A stretch of 7,366 bases of DNA. It comes from Promethearchaeota archaeon (GTDB lineage Archaea; Asgardarchaeota; Lokiarchaeia; Sigyniarchaeales; SOKP01). Of this stretch, positions 6,426 through 7,366 are shown one piece after another. The notes beneath the pieces are model-generated. The model was not told where the DNA came from. It made no database searches and saw only the letters and a program-made list of their open reading frames with translations. Numbering within the stretch: position 1 is the first letter of the stretch; every line of letters starts with the position of its first letter. The stretch covers positions 1 to 7,366 of the forward strand of contig SDNM01000071.1 in NCBI GenBank assembly GCA_004524385.1, given 5' to 3'. The position numbers were made by a program, and so were the translations under genes.

Positions 6426-7217
6426 TCAAGTAAGAATTCTGTTTCTCTTTAATATCCAATTATCAATAAGAAAGTTCTGATTGAACATTTTTTTAGGAAT
6501 ATATTGACAATGTATTGTTGATTTGGGGATCCAAATTTCTTGTCCCGATTTAAAAGCGATCAATAAAGCTTTTTCTGTTTCTCCTTTAATTGATCCATTA
6601 ATATTAGTCATCTCCTTAAATAATTTACTTTTTGAGACGAGAATAGAAGATATTTGATTGCCTTGATTTACACTTTTGTCGTAATCCCGTTCAATTAAAT
6701 TTTTTTCGTAATTTTTTTCAAGAGTTATATTTTTACTCATTTTATTTTTATTATGATTAGCTCCTTCAGTGTTGATTTTACTTTCCATTATATTATTTAG
6801 ATTTTCACCATTAGAGCAAGTAGCATATTTTATTTTTTCATGTAATATATGCACTAATAATAGCCTTAAAATTTCTGCCTGAGCAAAATTCAACATTTTT
6901 GAATAATTTGCGATGTTTATCCATAAAGTTTCTGCTTGTTCATCTTCCCATCCAAATGATATGGATGTTTGATTATTTTTATAAGTATGATAACAAGACC
7001 AATTTAATTGCTTCCGATTTAAAACCTGTAATATCATAACAATCTCATCTAAAGAACATTTAATTACTTTTCCTTCGCCAGCAGAAGGTTTTTCCCACGA
7101 ACCGCCAGGTTTTTTTTTAATACATCTAATAAAAAAAAAAGGTTCTGATTTTGAGAAACTATTAATTAATAATCCTGTATTTTGCCCAAAAAAGCTTTTA
7201 GAATGTGTATCTCCCAT
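6426..7217 (-). CDS. Uncharacterised two-domain protein; possible Whirly/MRP-like nucleic-acid-binding domain plus ETEKA/WIPKS module
   Basis: I do not recognise this gene by name. From the ATG at 7217 it encodes 263 residues; an in-frame TTG at 7229 would add four, but ATG is preferred. Domain one (about 26-129) reads as a strand (PFFFIRCIKK), a GSWEKPSAGEGK loop, a helix-like SLDEIVMILQVL, three strands (SCYHTYK, TSISFGW, LWINIANY) and a long helix (AQAEILRLLLVHILHEKI). This order resembles Whirly/MRP-type single-stranded nucleic-acid-binding folds, by eye only. A polar linker (about 130-205) rich in Asn, Lys and Ser follows. Domain two (about 209-263) has ETEKALL at 213-219, WIPKST at 229-234 and FLIDNWIL at 249-256, and looks like a compact beta module followed by a helix. 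Four Cys are scattered (32, 54, 75, 134), without a CxxC pair. It has no signal peptide or membrane helix, so it is probably cytoplasmic. The stop is TGA, whereas its neighbours use TAA. Confidence 0.8.
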   Translation of the reverse strand: MGDTHSKSFFGQNTGLLINSFSKSEPFFFIRCIKKKPGGSWEKPSAGEGKVIKCSLDEIVMILQVLNRKQLNWSCYHTYKNNQTSISFGWEDEQAETLWINIANYSKMLNFAQAEILRLLLVHILHEKIKYATCSNGENLNNIMESKINTEGANHNKNKMSKNITLEKNYEKNLIERDYDKSVNQGNQISSILVSKSKLFKEMTNINGSIKGETEKALLIAFKSGQEIWIPKSTIHCQYIPKKMFNQNFLIDNWILKRNRILT

Positions 7218-7366
7218 CTTTTTTTCCAATTATTTGAATTTTCAATTAATATTTACAATTATTTTATTCTTTTATTAAAAAACTCCACATAATAATAAAA
7301 ATTTTAAAGATGATATCACTATTATGTTATAAACATACTTTAATAACTCATAGGAATAAGTTTTAG
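7218..7366. other. Right-edge upstream region of the uncharacterised gene
   Basis: No gene is supported in these 149 bases. They lie upstream of the minus-strand gene at 7217 and should hold its promoter. Several TATA-like strings occur on the minus strand, for example TTTTTAATAAAAG near 7270-7282, but none is compelling. Two palindromes stand out: TGATATCA at 7311-7318, and TATGTT-ATA-AACATA at 7323-7337. No clipped ORF enters from the right edge. Confidence 0.4.
7323..7337. promoter_or_regulatory. Inverted repeat, possible operator
   Basis: TATGTT and AACATA form perfect 6-base arms around a 3-base centre. The site is about 106 bases upstream of the uncharacterised gene's ATG. The size and symmetry would suit a dimeric helix-turn-helix regulator, but in this base composition it may be accidental. 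Confidence 0.2.

Noticed and set aside
7310..7366. Plus-strand 18-residue frame ending at the window's last base
   Set aside because: It has no ribosome site and no recognisable sequence; it is a chance frame in noncoding DNA.
1..7366. tRNA, CRISPR, insertion sequence or phage signatures
   Set aside because: No tRNA cloverleaf segments such as GGTTCGAATCC-like T-arms, no regularly spaced repeats, and no transposase or integrase motifs were seen on either strand.

Overview
The window is archaeal chromosomal DNA, strongly AT-rich, with short intergenic gaps. It carries six complete protein genes and the clipped 5' end of a seventh. Archaeal origin rests on an archaea-specific 4-phosphopantoate--beta-alanine ligase, a class I archaeal/eukaryotic-type release factor (aRF1), a Get3-type ATPase and a TtuA/Ncs6-type tRNA thiolase. 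The very low GC, the eukaryote-like informational genes and the look of the last protein suggest an Asgard archaeon, perhaps of the Lokiarchaeia. That placement is inference; nothing in the window proves it. There are no RNA genes, insertion sequences, CRISPR arrays or phage hallmarks, and no gene-free stretch exceeds 150 bases.

Layout. Bases 1-63 (minus) are the N-terminal codons of a gene that leaves the window. Bases 164-967 (minus) encode the coenzyme A pathway ligase. A divergent 101-base gap follows, and then two plus-strand genes: aRF1 (1069-2343) and a Get3/ArsA-family ATPase (2435-3421). The Get3 stop codon overlaps, tail to tail, the stop of a minus-strand tRNA 2-thiolation enzyme (3418-4398). 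Upstream of that, on the same strand, lie a large site-2-protease-type membrane metalloprotease (4452-6278) and an uncharacterised two-domain protein (6426-7217).

How the genes relate. aRF1 releases finished polypeptides and Get3 captures C-terminal membrane anchors as they leave the ribosome, so the plus-strand pair spans translation termination and post-translational membrane targeting. The thiolase modifies tRNA, and the S2P cleaves membrane proteins. The three minus-strand genes 6426-7217, 4452-6278 and 3418-4398 point the same way with gaps of 147 and 53 bases. They could be partly co-transcribed, but the gaps are also large enough for separate promoters.

The most novel object is the protein at 6426-7217. 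It joins an N-terminal domain that resembles, by eye, Whirly/MRP-like single-stranded nucleic-acid-binding folds to a compact C-terminal module with an ETEKA...WIPKS signature, through a low-complexity Asn/Lys/Ser linker. Its coding sequence also contains two long homopolymer runs. The other genes are good members of known families, with family-level details noted in each entry.
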